This document shows positions 1 to 7,651 of a stretch of 64,000 nucleotides of DNA, in pieces. Under the pieces are notes generated by a model. That model saw only the letters and a list, made by a program, of their open reading frames with translations. It made no database searches and was not told the origin of the DNA. Position 1 is the stretch's first letter, and each line of letters begins with the position of its first letter. This DNA comes from Tsuneonella sp. CC-YZS046 (GTDB lineage: Bacteria > Pseudomonadota > Alphaproteobacteria > Sphingomonadales > Sphingomonadaceae): NCBI RefSeq assembly GCF_035581365.1, contig NZ_CP141590.1, forward strand, positions 2,476,001 through 2,540,000, read 5' to 3'. The position numbers and the translations under genes are program-made.

Positions 1-271
1 CCATGCGCCACAGCTTCCATTTCGGCAGGCCGAGATTGCGCGCTTCCCAGACGAGATAGGCGCCCATCGCCGCGGTCACCAGATCGCCCACCACCGGAAC
101 CAGCCCGACGATCGCATCGAGGCCCAGCGGGCGGTTGAGGCCCGGCACGACAAGGCTGCGCTCGAGCAGTTTCTCCAGCACCTCCACCCGTTGCCTGACC
201 GAGGCAGGGTCCGTGCCCAATGGCATCTGCATGCCCATCGGCATCGGGCGAACCGGTCCTTGCTTCACCAT
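1..271 (-). CDS. DUF4112 domain protein (3' end outside window)
   Basis: The ATG lies at 271 on the minus strand after a GGAGA Shine-Dalgarno, and the frame stays open to base 1, so only the first 90 residues are present. After a Met/Pro-rich start, the residues include GLDAIVGLVPVVGDLV and then GAYLVWEARNLGLP. This pattern is characteristic of DUF4112, a family of small membrane-associated proteins with a hydrophobic hairpin. The biochemical role of the family is not known. The gene is followed on the same strand at higher coordinates by the peptide-binding lipoprotein gene, whose stop lies about 70 bases upstream of this ATG. Family assignment is by pattern recognition only. Confidence 0.75.
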   Translation of the reverse strand, partial: MVKQGPVRPMPMGMQMPLGTDPASVRQRVEVLEKLLERSLVVPGLNRPLGLDAIVGLVPVVGDLVTAAMGAYLVWEARNLGLPKWKLWRM

Positions 272-309
272 CGTCGTCTCCTGCACACGCCCTTTACCAC
301 CGGCCGATG

Positions 310-348
310 CTATTTGGCCCACTGTTATTTGGCCCACTGTTATTTGGG
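310..348 (-). repeat. 15-bp tandem repeat carrying three in-frame stops
   Basis: Read on the minus strand, the lipoprotein gene ends AAATAA. The 15-mer CAGTGGGCCAAATAA then follows, and after it a second copy ending in TAG instead of TAA. The unit length is a multiple of three, so each copy places another stop in the same frame (340-342, 325-327, 310-312). Polymerase slippage at the gene end is the simplest origin. Confidence 0.85.
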
Positions 349-1812
349 AAGCACCGCCAGCGGCGGCAAGGGATGAAAGCCCCAGCGGTTGGCGGCAAAG
401 CCGGTGATGTCGCTGCGGACCAGAGACCAGCGCAACGGCACGCCGATCGGAATATAGACATTCGCAGCGGTCAGCTCCGCTTCCGCTTCCGCCAGCAAGG
501 CGGCGGCCGAGGCCGCATCCGGCGCCGCTCTCGCCTCCTCCACCCTTGCATCCGCTTCCGGCGAGCAGGCCCCGCGGCGCAGGGAGCAATTGAACTGGTT
601 GAGGAACCATTCCGCGGCGGCATAGCGCGCGACGCGATCCACCCAGATCAAATCCGCCTGCCGTTCCGTCGCCGCGCGATCGAGAACGAAGCCCGCCTTC
701 GCGAGATCCCCGCGCAGGACCGTCAATACGATGTCGGACCCCGGCCCCTCCGGCAGGAACACCGACAGGCGCGCAGGCGCGGCGCCATTCGCGGCGCTCC
801 AGGCCGCGACTCGGCGAGCCGCTTCCCTCTGCCGGTCCTCCACCGGCAGGCTCTCCCAGCGCTCCCCGATCGTGCCGAGATCGTCATCCAGCCCCGGGGA
901 AACGAACCGCGTCGTCGCATCCCAGCCGCCCACGTTGAACGGCGCGATAACGGCGGGCCGATCGATCGCCATCGCCACGGCTTCCCGCATCGAGGGTTCC
1001 GCCAGCACGCCCTTCGGGTTGAGCACCTGCAGGCCGAACAGCCCGATCACCCGGTCCAGCCGGACGGTTCCGCGCGAAAGCGGGCCGGTGTCCACCAGCG
1101 GCAAGGTTTCGATCTGCCCGCCCAGCACCAGATCGACCTTCCCTTCGTCGAACAGCAGGATCGCCTGCGATGCCGAAACCGCGCGCAGCCTCAGTTCCCG
1201 GCTGCGTTTCGGCCAGGACGGATCTTCCGCTTCGCCGCGTGCCTGCGGAGGCAGGGGATGAAGGACAAGCTCATCGTCGTCCTCCAGCCGCATCAGGCCC
1301 TGGCCGGCTCCCTTGTGGAACAGGCCCAGTTCCGGCTGCGCCAGCAGCTGCAGGAAATTGGGCATCGGGCTGGTGAGGCGGATCTCCACCACCCGCCCGG
1401 CCATCGCGCGGATTTCCGATATGCGCGACAGGTCCAGCGCCAGAGATGTGCCTTTCAGGCTGCGCAAGGTGCGCCTGAAGGCATCCTCCACGCTTTCGCT
1501 GCTCAGTTCCGCGCCGTCGGGCCAGGTGCCGTTGCGCAAGCGGAAGATGTAGCTGCGCCCATCATCGGTCACGATCCAGCGTTCCGCCAGCGCCGGGGTC
1601 ACATCGCCATTCGCATCCAGCCTGACCAGCCCGTCCACCGTCGCGGAACGCAGCAGCTGGGCATCGGGGGAAAGCCGTGTTCCCTTCTGCAGAAGGCTGT
1701 CCCGATCGCCGATTACCGCGAGGTCGATCACCCCTTCCCGGTCCGCGCCGCAACCCGCCAGCAGCAAGGCGGCGAGCACAGCCGGGACAAGGAAGCGCAA
1801 GCGGAAAATCAT
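340..1812 (-). CDS. ABC transporter peptide-binding lipoprotein (SBP family 5)
   Basis: This 490-residue protein starts with a lipoprotein signal peptide with lipobox LAGC near residues 18-21, so it should be anchored in a membrane facing the periplasm. The mature part resembles family 5 extracellular solute-binding proteins (OppA/DppA type). Features include a segment reading LVRLDANGDVTPALAERW, then SYIFRLRNGTWPDGAELSSE and a later LRGDLAKAGFVLD region. Such proteins deliver oligopeptides or similar solutes to an ABC permease. No permease or ATPase gene is adjacent, so it may serve a transporter elsewhere or act alone. Length fits the family. The substrate cannot be predicted. Confidence 0.85.
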   Translation of the reverse strand: MIFRLRFLVPAVLAALLLAGCGADREGVIDLAVIGDRDSLLQKGTRLSPDAQLLRSATVDGLVRLDANGDVTPALAERWIVTDDGRSYIFRLRNGTWPDGAELSSESVEDAFRRTLRSLKGTSLALDLSRISEIRAMAGRVVEIRLTSPMPNFLQLLAQPELGLFHKGAGQGLMRLEDDDELVLHPLPPQARGEAEDPSWPKRSRELRLRAVSASQAILLFDEGKVDLVLGGQIETLPLVDTGPLSRGTVRLDRVIGLFGLQVLNPKGVLAEPSMREAVAMAIDRPAVIAPFNVGGWDATTRFVSPGLDDDLGTIGERWESLPVEDRQREAARRVAAWSAANGAAPARLSVFLPEGPGSDIVLTVLRGDLAKAGFVLDRAATERQADLIWVDRVARYAAAEWFLNQFNCSLRRGACSPEADARVEEARAAPDAASAAALLAEAEAELTAANVYIPIGVPLRWSLVRSDITGFAANRWGFHPLPPLAVLPK

Positions 1813-1827
1813 GTGCGCCTGCTTAGA

Positions 1828-1869
1828 GCGATTTCGAGCCGGATGGAAATCCGGCGCCTTGGAAATCGC
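1828..1869. repeat. Dispersed GATTTC/GAAATC palindrome, single copy
   Basis: The arms GCGATTTC (1828-1835) and GAAATCGC (1862-1869) enclose an inner stem CCGGAT/ATCCGG. The outer arms match those of the tandem array at 10294-10511 and the element at 49274-49317, while the inside differs. It lies 15 bases upstream of the lipoprotein start and downstream of the PilZ gene, both on the minus strand. Confidence 0.7.
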
Positions 1870-1961
1870 CGAAAAACAGGAATCCGGGAGCGTCGCTTTT
1901 CAGGCGGCCGAGGCCCAATCCGCTTCAGCGGCGCGCAGGGCGCCCGCCAGCGCCGACGACT

Positions 1962-2324
1962 TCAGATCTTGCGGACCTTGCCCGGCGCCGAATCCGGATA
2001 ATTGCGGGTGTAGCGCGGCGCGGAATGCTCATTGCCGGCCTGCGGCATCGCCCGGACCTTTTTCGCGTCGATTTCTTCCCGGAAGGCGATTCCGAAGCGG
2101 TTGTCCTGTATCCAGGCGACCGATCCTTCCACCCAGCCGATATTCCTCAGCTCGACCGACACCATCATGCCGCGCACGACGCGGACCTCCCCGTCTGCCA
2201 TCATCCCGCCGGCGGAAAGATTGCGCACCTTCACCTGATAGGAAGCGTCCTGCCCCTCAAGGCGCAATTGTGCCATCAGGAAGAGGCTGTCGCGCGGGAT
2301 ATTGCGGGTTTCGAGGCTGGTCAT
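1962..2324 (-). CDS. PilZ domain protein
   Basis: A 120-residue single-domain protein. The two hallmarks of cyclic di-GMP binding are visible: an RxxxR motif near residues 7-11 (RNIPR) and the downstream NLSAGG (N-x-S-x-x-G) about 28 residues later. The family binds c-di-GMP and relays it to motility, adhesion or polysaccharide synthesis. A C-terminal tail of about 40 residues, rich in basic residues and proline, follows the barrel. The next gene upstream on this strand is dksA, about 130 bases away, so the PilZ gene may have its own promoter. A second PilZ protein lies at 9958-10260. No cyclase or phosphodiesterase gene is in the window. Confidence 0.85.
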   Translation of the reverse strand: MTSLETRNIPRDSLFLMAQLRLEGQDASYQVKVRNLSAGGMMADGEVRVVRGMMVSVELRNIGWVEGSVAWIQDNRFGIAFREEIDAKKVRAMPQAGNEHSAPRYTRNYPDSAPGKVRKI

Positions 2325-2412
2325 GGCTTTGCGACCGGTTGTTGGCGTTTCTCGGCGAGCAAGCTTTTACGCTCCTCGTGCCCGAATTAAACAGCAAATC
2401 GCAAAGAAACCC

Positions 2413-2434
2413 TTAATCGCCGCGGTGCGATTAA
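2413..2434 (-). terminator. Inverted repeat downstream of dksA
   Basis: A perfect 8-bp inverted repeat, TTAATCGC and GCGATTAA, is separated by 6 bases. It lies 22 bases past the dksA stop and about 90 bases upstream of the PilZ start. On the minus strand a short T-rich stretch follows. It could be a weak terminator for dksA or an operator for the PilZ gene; the sequence does not decide. Confidence 0.4.
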
Positions 2435-2455
2435 CCATTGCCGGACAATCGCTTG

Positions 2456-2902
2456 TCAATCGTCGCGGGACACCTTTTCGCGGCGTTCGTGGGCTTCCTG
2501 CGCTTCCACCGTCATGGTCGCGATCGGCCGGGCGATAAGCCGCCTGATGCCGATGGGATCGCCGGTGACTTCGCAATAACCATATTCGCCATCCTCGATC
2601 CGCCGCAGCGCCGAATCGATCTTGGCGATCAGCTTGCGCTGGCGGTCCCGCGTGCGAAGCTCGATCCCCCAGTCCGTCTCGCTCGAAGCGCGGTCGTTGA
2701 GGTCAGGCTCGCGGATCGGGCCATCCTGCAGCGACTGCAACGTGCCGGCCGAAGCGGAGAGGATGGATTTCTTCCATTCGAGAAGCAGGCGCCGGAAATA
2801 ATCCAGCTGCGCCTCATTCATGTATTCCTCGTTCTCGGCGGGCACGTAATCATCCGTGATCGCATGCTTTGCCTTGGCGAGGATATCGATTTCGTCGCTC
2901 AT
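2456..2902 (-). CDS. dksA: DksA-type RNA polymerase-binding factor with degenerate zinc finger
   Basis: 148 residues from the ATG at 2902 (MSDEIDILAK). An upstream in-frame start would add an unlikely Trp/Cys-rich leader. The central part is a long helical hairpin ending in the conserved IEDGEYGYC region, then GDPIGIRRLIARPIATMT. In the family this coiled coil enters the secondary channel of RNA polymerase and, together with ppGpp, controls rRNA and amino-acid promoters. Only the first of the four zinc-binding cysteines is kept (CEVT, and TMTVEA where C-x-x-C is expected), as in cysteine-poor alphaproteobacterial DksA proteins. The fold presumably holds without zinc. It is likely monocistronic. 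Confidence 0.9.
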   Translation of the reverse strand: MSDEIDILAKAKHAITDDYVPAENEEYMNEAQLDYFRRLLLEWKKSILSASAGTLQSLQDGPIREPDLNDRASSETDWGIELRTRDRQRKLIAKIDSALRRIEDGEYGYCEVTGDPIGIRRLIARPIATMTVEAQEAHERREKVSRDD

Positions 2903-3179
2903 AACCGTCGCTACCCAAACTCCGCACCCAGACCATACCCAAACCGGCACTTTACCTGCGGAACCCCGGTTTTCCGGTGGCACAACCGGCACGGCTGGCC
3001 GGGCCTATAGGAGTGCGTCAAACCCGGCACAAGGCCCAATTGCGAGTGACTCTAAATCAGTGTGGATTAAGCTGGGCCGAACCGCGACGCGGGATGATCC
3101 GTTAACCATTTGTTGACCATGATTGGCGAATGTCCCGCTCGAAGGAGGCAAGGTGCTTCCCGCAACGGGGGATCAGATC

Positions 3180-3512
3180 ATGCAAATGGCCTGGATCAAT
3201 CAGACTGCCGATACGGCGCCGACAGGTGAAAACCATACCGACCTGCTGGTCGCCAATTGCCTTGCCGCCGCCGCGGCCGGGGATATTTCCGCTTACTACG
3301 ATCTCGGATTTGCCTTCTCCACGGGCAGCCATGGCGCCGGAATCGATCTCATCGAGGCGCATAAATGGTTCAATCTCGCGGCCACGCAGGGGCATGAGGA
3401 AGCCGCGCTCTGCCGCTCCGACATCTCCGAAGAGATGACGGCGCGCGAAATCGCGGAAGCCCAGCGCCGCGCCCGGGAATGGATCGCGGCAACCTGCCAC
3501 AAGGCCGCCTGA
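3180..3512 (+). CDS. Sel1-repeat-like small protein
   Basis: 110 residues. The ATG at 3180 is preceded by GGGGGA seven bases upstream. A GTG at 3153 after AAGGAGG is a possible alternative, but its spacing is very short. The segment AAAGDISAYYDLGFAFSTG, then DLIEAHKWFNLAATQGHEEA, shows one to one and a half Sel1/TPR-like helical repeats (A-x-x-x-Y-x-LG and AxxWxxxAAxxGxxxA patterns). These usually form protein-interaction surfaces. No signal peptide is visible, so it should be cytoplasmic. The partner is unknown. The gene stands alone between dksA (divergent) and a convergent operon. Confidence 0.75.
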   Translation: MQMAWINQTADTAPTGENHTDLLVANCLAAAAAGDISAYYDLGFAFSTGSHGAGIDLIEAHKWFNLAATQGHEEAALCRSDISEEMTAREIAEAQRRAREWIAATCHKAA

Positions 3513-3560
3513 GGGCAGCAGCACCGCCACGGCGGACCATGCTGCCCCAAGTCGTCCTTG

Positions 3561-4700
3561 CTAGTCCTTGCGGAAGGGTGTCCGCTCGCCCAGGAACATC
3601 TGCTCCTCAGCCACGCCGCGCCTTTCGCGCGCGAGGAAATCGGCCACCGCCTCGCGAAATCCGGCATCGGCGATCCAGTGCGCAGACCAGGTCCGCACCG
3701 GCTCATAGCCCCGGGCCAGCTTGTGCCCGCCCTGCGCCCCGGCTTCCACCCGCCGCAGGCCCAGCCTGATCGCCGCATCGATCGCCTGATAATAGCACAG
3801 CTCGAAATGCAGGAAGGGCTTGTGCACGGTGCAGCCCCAATAGCGCCCGTAGAGCGCGCTTTTCCCGATCAGGTTGAGAGCGCCGGCAATCGGCCTGCCT
3901 TCATCATAGGCGAGGATCAGCAGAACCCGGTCGCCCATCCGCTCTCCCAGCAGGGTGAACGCCTCGCGCGTCAGATAGGGGCTGCCCCATTTTCGGGCGC
4001 CCGTATCCTGATAGAAGACCCAGAACGCATCCCAATGCTCCGGTTCTATCTCATCGCCCGTGAGATGCCGTATCTCCAGCCCCGCCTGCGCTTCGGCCCG
4101 CTCCTTGCGGACGGCCTTGCGCTTGCGCGAGGAAAGCGCGGCGAGAAAGGCGTCGAAATCCGCATAGTCCCGGTTTTCCCAGTGGAACTGGATGTCATTG
4201 CGGATGAGCCAGCCGGCGTCCTCGAAGAAGGGCAGCTGGGCCGGTTCGATGAAGGTGGCATGGGCGGAGGAAAAGCCATGCTCCGCGCACAGGCCCTGCG
4301 CCGCCCGCAGCAGCGGTTCCGCCAGCCCCGCATCGCCCAGCAGCAACCGGGGTCCGGTCGCCGGGGTGAACGGCGCGGCGATCTGCAGCTTGGGATAATA
4401 ACGCCCGCCGGCCCGGTGCCAGGCATCGGCCCAGGAATGATCGAAGACATATTCGCCCTGGCTGTGCGACTTGAGGTAGGACGGCAGCGCCGCGGCAAGG
4501 CGCCCCGCCCCGTCCGCTATCGCGATCGGCGCGGGTGCCCAGCCCGTGCCGGGGCCGACGCTGCCGGAATCCTCCAGTGCGGACAGAAAGGCATGGCTCA
4601 CGAACGGATTGTCGTCTCCGGCCAGCGCGTCCCATTCGTCGGCGGGCAGCGCCCCGACCGACCCGTAAACCGCAGCGGTCAGGGGGTCCTGGTCGCTCAC
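3561..4700 (-). CDS. FemAB/GNAT-like acyltransferase (DUF482 type)
   Basis: 379 residues from a GTG start at 4700, which overlaps the stop of the upstream gene as GTGA. Recognisable family features include the early DNPFVSHAFLSALEDSGS region, the FDHSWADAWHR and YYPKLQIAAPFTP segments, and the late FHWENRDYADFDAFL and WGSPYLTREAF segments. These are typical of the DUF482 group, a double-GNAT fold related to FemAB peptidoglycan amino-acid transferases. The substrate in alphaproteobacteria is not established. It is the last gene of the 6774-to-3561 operon, so its expression is probably coupled to the phosphodiesterase before it. Confidence 0.8.
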   Translation of the reverse strand: MSDQDPLTAAVYGSVGALPADEWDALAGDDNPFVSHAFLSALEDSGSVGPGTGWAPAPIAIADGAGRLAAALPSYLKSHSQGEYVFDHSWADAWHRAGGRYYPKLQIAAPFTPATGPRLLLGDAGLAEPLLRAAQGLCAEHGFSSAHATFIEPAQLPFFEDAGWLIRNDIQFHWENRDYADFDAFLAALSSRKRKAVRKERAEAQAGLEIRHLTGDEIEPEHWDAFWVFYQDTGARKWGSPYLTREAFTLLGERMGDRVLLILAYDEGRPIAGALNLIGKSALYGRYWGCTVHKPFLHFELCYYQAIDAAIRLGLRRVEAGAQGGHKLARGYEPVRTWSAHWIADAGFREAVADFLARERRGVAEEQMFLGERTPFRKD

Positions 4701-5461
4701 TCCAGGCCCGCTCCCTCCGCGATCGGCGCGTCGGCGTGCTGCGCCGCCCGCTGGCGATGATCCGCGCTGCGGACCGTCCAGGTCAGCACGGGCAGGCCCC
4801 GGCGGCGGCGCGCGGCGGCAAACCGGCTGGGAAGATCGCGTATGTCATAGGCCAGGAAATCGGGACGGGCATGGTGGAATGCAAGGCGGCGGCGGATGCG
4901 CCCCAGCAAGGTCTTGCCATTCTCCTCGGTCACCACCAGCCCGCGCAGCGTATGCGGGGAATGAGTCGCGAACCAGCGCGAGACACGGGGATCGAAGCTC
5001 ATCACCGCATGGTCGCCGCGATAGCCTTCCAGCTCGCGCCGCACGGCCAGGCACAGCGGCGCGGTGCGCCGGTCGCGCCGGGACTTGATCTCGATCAGCA
5101 GGGGAACCCGCCCGGCCACCAGATCCAGCACCTGGCGCAAGGTGGGGATCGGCTCGCCATTCCCGGCCAGCGCGATCCGGCCGAGTTCCGCCGCATTGCG
5201 GTCCGCGACCGGGCCATGCTCGGCGGTCAGGCGGTCGAGATCCCAGTCATGGAATACCATCGCATAGCCATCGGAACTACGCTGGACATCGCATTCGATG
5301 CCCAGACCGCGATCCATGGCCGCCGCGAAGGCCGCGAGAGAATTTTCCGGCAGGCCCGTGCCGTGCAACCCGCGATGGGCATAGACCCGCCCGGTCAGCC
5401 GTGCCGCCCGCGACACGGGCAGCGTGGAACCGGAATCCGCTTCGCCAGGGGCTTCAACCAC
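4697..5461 (-). CDS. Glycerophosphodiester phosphodiesterase
   Basis: The catalytic pattern of the GDPD family is clear: YAHRGLHG, then PENSLAAF, ECDVQRSSDG and FHDWDLDRL, with LLIEIKSR later. This gives the two histidines and the acidic metal ligands of a TIM-barrel enzyme that splits glycerophosphodiesters into glycerol-3-phosphate and an alcohol. The start is uncertain. The GTG at 5461 gives 254 residues and overlaps the ridA stop by 8 bases. An ATG at 5482 would overlap by 29 bases. No signal peptide is seen, suggesting a cytoplasmic enzyme that recycles phospholipid head groups. It overlaps the next gene by 4 bases. Confidence 0.85.
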   Translation of the reverse strand: MVEAPGEADSGSTLPVSRAARLTGRVYAHRGLHGTGLPENSLAAFAAAMDRGLGIECDVQRSSDGYAMVFHDWDLDRLTAEHGPVADRNAAELGRIALAGNGEPIPTLRQVLDLVAGRVPLLIEIKSRRDRRTAPLCLAVRRELEGYRGDHAVMSFDPRVSRWFATHSPHTLRGLVVTEENGKTLLGRIRRRLAFHHARPDFLAYDIRDLPSRFAAARRRRGLPVLTWTVRSADHRQRAAQHADAPIAEGAGLE

Positions 5462-5915
5462 CGTTGACAGCGAAGATCGCATCCACCTCCACCGCGACCC
5501 CCATGGGCAGGTTGGCGACGCCCACCGCGCTGCGGGCATGCTTGCCGGCATCGCCGAACACATCCACCATCAGCTGCGAAGCGCCGTTCACCACCTTGGG
5601 CTGCTCGGTGAAATCGAAGCTCGAATTGACGAAGCCGCCCAGCTTCACGACCTGGACGACATTGTCGAGCGAGCCGATTTTGGCCTTGAGCTGCGCCAGG
5701 ATCATCAATCCGCAGGCGCGGGCCGCAGCGGCCGCATCGTCGACCGAGATGTCGACCCCGAGCCGCCCGGTGACGGGCTGGCCGCCGATCGACGGGAGCT
5801 GGCCGGAAACATGCGCGAGCCCGCCATGGACCACCACGGGCACATAGGCCGCCAGCGGGGCCGCCGGCTCCGGAAGAGTGATGCCCAGTTCGGCCAGTCT
5901 TGCTTCGATGCTCAT
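5454..5915 (-). CDS. RidA family enamine/imine deaminase
   Basis: 153 residues from the ATG at 5915, preceded by a strong AGAGGAGA Shine-Dalgarno. It starts inside the stop of the HAD gene (ATGA overlap). The protein has the YjgF/YER057c/UK114 core: VPVVVHGGLAHVSGQLP near the start, a central LDNVVQVVKLGGFVNS stretch, and GVANLPMGVAVEVDAIF near the end. RidA proteins form trimers and hydrolyse reactive enamines or imines made by PLP enzymes. The usual catalytic Arg of the RidA class is not obvious here (ANLPMGVAVEVD replaces the classic RxxxxxxxLPxxxxVE), so substrate and activity are open. This looks like the longer 150-residue subfamily. Confidence 0.85.
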   Translation of the reverse strand: MSIEARLAELGITLPEPAAPLAAYVPVVVHGGLAHVSGQLPSIGGQPVTGRLGVDISVDDAAAAARACGLMILAQLKAKIGSLDNVVQVVKLGGFVNSSFDFTEQPKVVNGASQLMVDVFGDAGKHARSAVGVANLPMGVAVEVDAIFAVNGG

Positions 5916-6550
5916 GAATTCTCCTCTTTCAGCCGTTCGCGCAGCCAGGACAGCGCGAGGTCCCATTGGTCGATCCGGGCATGCGCATAACCTTGTTCGT
6001 GCGCGCAGGGAATATGCGGCGCGACGGTAGGCTCTCCCACCAGATGCAAGCGGACGATCCCGGGGACCATATCCGCCGCCGAGGCATGATGCTGCGCCAG
6101 ATCGTCGATGAAGAAGGCGCGGCTCGGGCTATATTCCTCGAGGATCGCCTTGAGCGCCGGCCCCTTCGGACCCTGGTTGGTGAAGACCCGGATGTCGAGG
6201 CCCCGGTCGGCCAGCTGGCGCGTGCGCGCTTCCCGGCGATGATCGGCGATATTGGTCAGCACCACCACATCCGCTTCCTCGGCCAGCGTGTGAATCGCTT
6301 CGATCGCCCCCGAAATGGGAGTCTGCCGGTGCATCTCGGTATCGAAGAACCCTTCCAGCAAGGCCCACATCTCGTCATGCGGGATCGGCTGGCCGCTGCC
6401 CCGGCGGCGCATGGCATTGGCGAAATCGTGGCCTTCCAGATGAAAATCCACCTCATGCGCCTCGTCCAGCCACTCACGGAAATGCACCAGCATATGCAGC
6501 AGCACTTCGTCGCAATCGGTCACCACCAGCGGGCGTTTCGAACCGCTCAT
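5912..6550 (-). CDS. HAD superfamily hydrolase
   Basis: 212 residues. All four HAD motifs are visible: motif I DCDEV (nucleophile Asp12, acid/base Asp14), motif II VVLTNI, motif III Lys in NQGPKGPAL, and motif IV FFIDD. A cap of about 70 residues lies between motifs I and II. This indicates a phosphatase of the haloacid dehalogenase superfamily. The substrate is unknown, though the neighbourhood (phosphodiesterase, RidA) suggests housekeeping repair or turnover. Its start overlaps the DUF3572 stop and its stop overlaps the ridA start, each by 4 bases, so the operon is translationally coupled. Confidence 0.85.
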   Translation of the reverse strand: MSGSKRPLVVTDCDEVLLHMLVHFREWLDEAHEVDFHLEGHDFANAMRRRGSGQPIPHDEMWALLEGFFDTEMHRQTPISGAIEAIHTLAEEADVVVLTNIADHRREARTRQLADRGLDIRVFTNQGPKGPALKAILEEYSPSRAFFIDDLAQHHASAADMVPGIVRLHLVGEPTVAPHIPCAHEQGYAHARIDQWDLALSWLRERLKEENS

Positions 6551-6774
6551 CGCGCCAGCCTCCCGCTCGCATCGACGATGGATTGGGGTGAAAGGCCGAG
6601 ATCGCCGGCAGCGGCCAGAAGGTCCGGCTCATGGCCCGCCACGAATTCCAGAACGGCGCCCAGCATGGACGAATCTCCAAGCCCGGCACGCAGGGCATCG
6701 GGGGTCAGGCCGGTCAACGCCAGCAGGCGTTCGGCCCGCCGCCCATCCTCCAGCACCCAGCCCAGAACCGACAA
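6547..6774 (-). CDS. DUF3572 protein, start codon unclear
   Basis: The segment VLGWVLEDGRRAERLLALTGLTP... followed by FVAGHEPDLLAAA marks the small helical DUF3572 family found in alphaproteobacteria. The function is unknown. The listed TTG at 6774 is the only canonical start candidate. However, the frame stays open upstream to 6825 and encodes NDAETLA just before it, which resembles the usual N-terminus of the family. In that extension only ATT (6819) and ATA (6822) codons could serve as starts. It heads the operon running to 3561. Confidence 0.7.
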   Translation of the reverse strand: MSVLGWVLEDGRRAERLLALTGLTPDALRAGLGDSSMLGAVLEFVAGHEPDLLAAAGDLGLSPQSIVDASGRLAR

Positions 6775-6900
6775 GGCCAGCGTTTCGGCATCGTTAACCG
6801 AATTTTTCGATTGGTAAATTATTTGTCACCACCTTTCGAGCGACGTATGAACGAGTCGCGACTGTTCTGCCTTTGGGGGGTAGAAGCGACCGGGGGCAAG

Positions 6901-7290
6901 ATGATGAAACGTATCCTCGTTGTCGAGGACAACGATCTCAACCGGAAACTGTTCTGCGACGTGCTCGCGGCGAACGGTTTTTCCGTCGAGCCCGTCGCCG
7001 ACGGGGAAATGGCGATAGACCGGGCCAGGGCTTTCGTGCCCAATCTCGTCATCATGGACATTCAGCTTCCCAATGTGTCGGGTCTGGACCTGATCGCCAG
7101 GCTCAAGCGCGACGCGAACCTGCGCAACACGCCGGTTCTGGCGGTCACCGCCTATGCCGGCAAGGGCGACGAGGAGCGGATTCGCGAAGTCGGCGCGCAG
7201 GGCTATCTGGCCAAGCCGGTGTCGATCGGGCCGTTCATGGCGGCCGTGAGAAACCTCATCGACCGGGATTCGCGCGAAGCAGCCGCTTGA
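6901..7290 (+). CDS. DivK-like single-domain response regulator
   Basis: 129 residues from ATG 6901 (a second ATG at 6904 is possible), with a G-rich stretch upstream. It is a receiver domain only: acidic pocket Glu9-Asp10, phospho-acceptor Asp53 in LVIMDIQLPN, a Thr in AVTAYAG, and a Lys in YLAKPV. It closely matches DivK of Caulobacter, the diffusible regulator that links the PleC/DivJ kinases to CtrA control of the cell cycle. Length and the LVVEDNDLNRKLF start support this. It is divergent from the DUF3572 operon and followed after 113 bases by the sphingolipid acp gene. Confidence 0.85.
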   Translation: MMKRILVVEDNDLNRKLFCDVLAANGFSVEPVADGEMAIDRARAFVPNLVIMDIQLPNVSGLDLIARLKRDANLRNTPVLAVTAYAGKGDEERIREVGAQGYLAKPVSIGPFMAAVRNLIDRDSREAAA

Positions 7291-7403
7291 CAATTTCGGC
7301 TCCACGCCGCTTTTGCGCCGCAATCGCCTGATTTCTTGCATCGCATCGTCTAGGCCGAAAACCGGCTGCCGCTTTCCGGCGCGATGAGCTAGGAGCCTCC
7401 ACC

Positions 7404-7643
7404 ATGGACCGTGCCCAAACCGACGCCCGCATCCGCGGCCTGATCGAGCCCTTCAACAAGAAGGGCATCGCCATTTCGGATGAGACGACCTTCGCCGGCG
7501 ATCTCGAATTCGACAGCCTGACGGTGATGGATTTCGTCGCCGCCATCGAGGACGAGTTCGACATCATCATCAGCATGAACCAGCAGGCCGAGATCGAAAC
7601 CTACGGCCAGCTGGTGGATGCAGTAGTCAAGCTGCAGAGCTGA
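7404..7643 (+). CDS. Acyl carrier protein for sphingolipid synthesis
   Basis: A 79-residue acidic ACP with the phosphopantetheine-attachment Ser38 in the context FDSLTVMDF. It ends 8 bases before the serine palmitoyltransferase start, so the two are almost certainly one transcript. In Caulobacter a dedicated ACP encoded beside spt supplies acyl thioester to the condensing enzyme; the same role is inferred here. It differs from housekeeping AcpP in sequence (IISMNQQAEIETYGQLVDAV in helix 3) and in lacking any fab neighbour. An AGGAGCC Shine-Dalgarno lies upstream of the ATG. Confidence 0.85.
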   Translation: MDRAQTDARIRGLIEPFNKKGIAISDETTFAGDLEFDSLTVMDFVAAIEDEFDIIISMNQQAEIETYGQLVDAVVKLQS

Positions 7644-7651
7644 ACGGCACG

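Noticed and set aside
220-2001. A 593-codon plus-strand frame opposite the lipoprotein gene
   Set aside because: It is the Arg/Gln-rich mirror of the lipoprotein gene, which has a signal peptide, family motifs and a proper start.
2431-3109. TTAACCAT sequences at 2431-2438 and 3102-3109 as CtrA boxes
   Set aside because: Each is a single half-site without a clear TTAA partner at the right spacing, so chance cannot be excluded.
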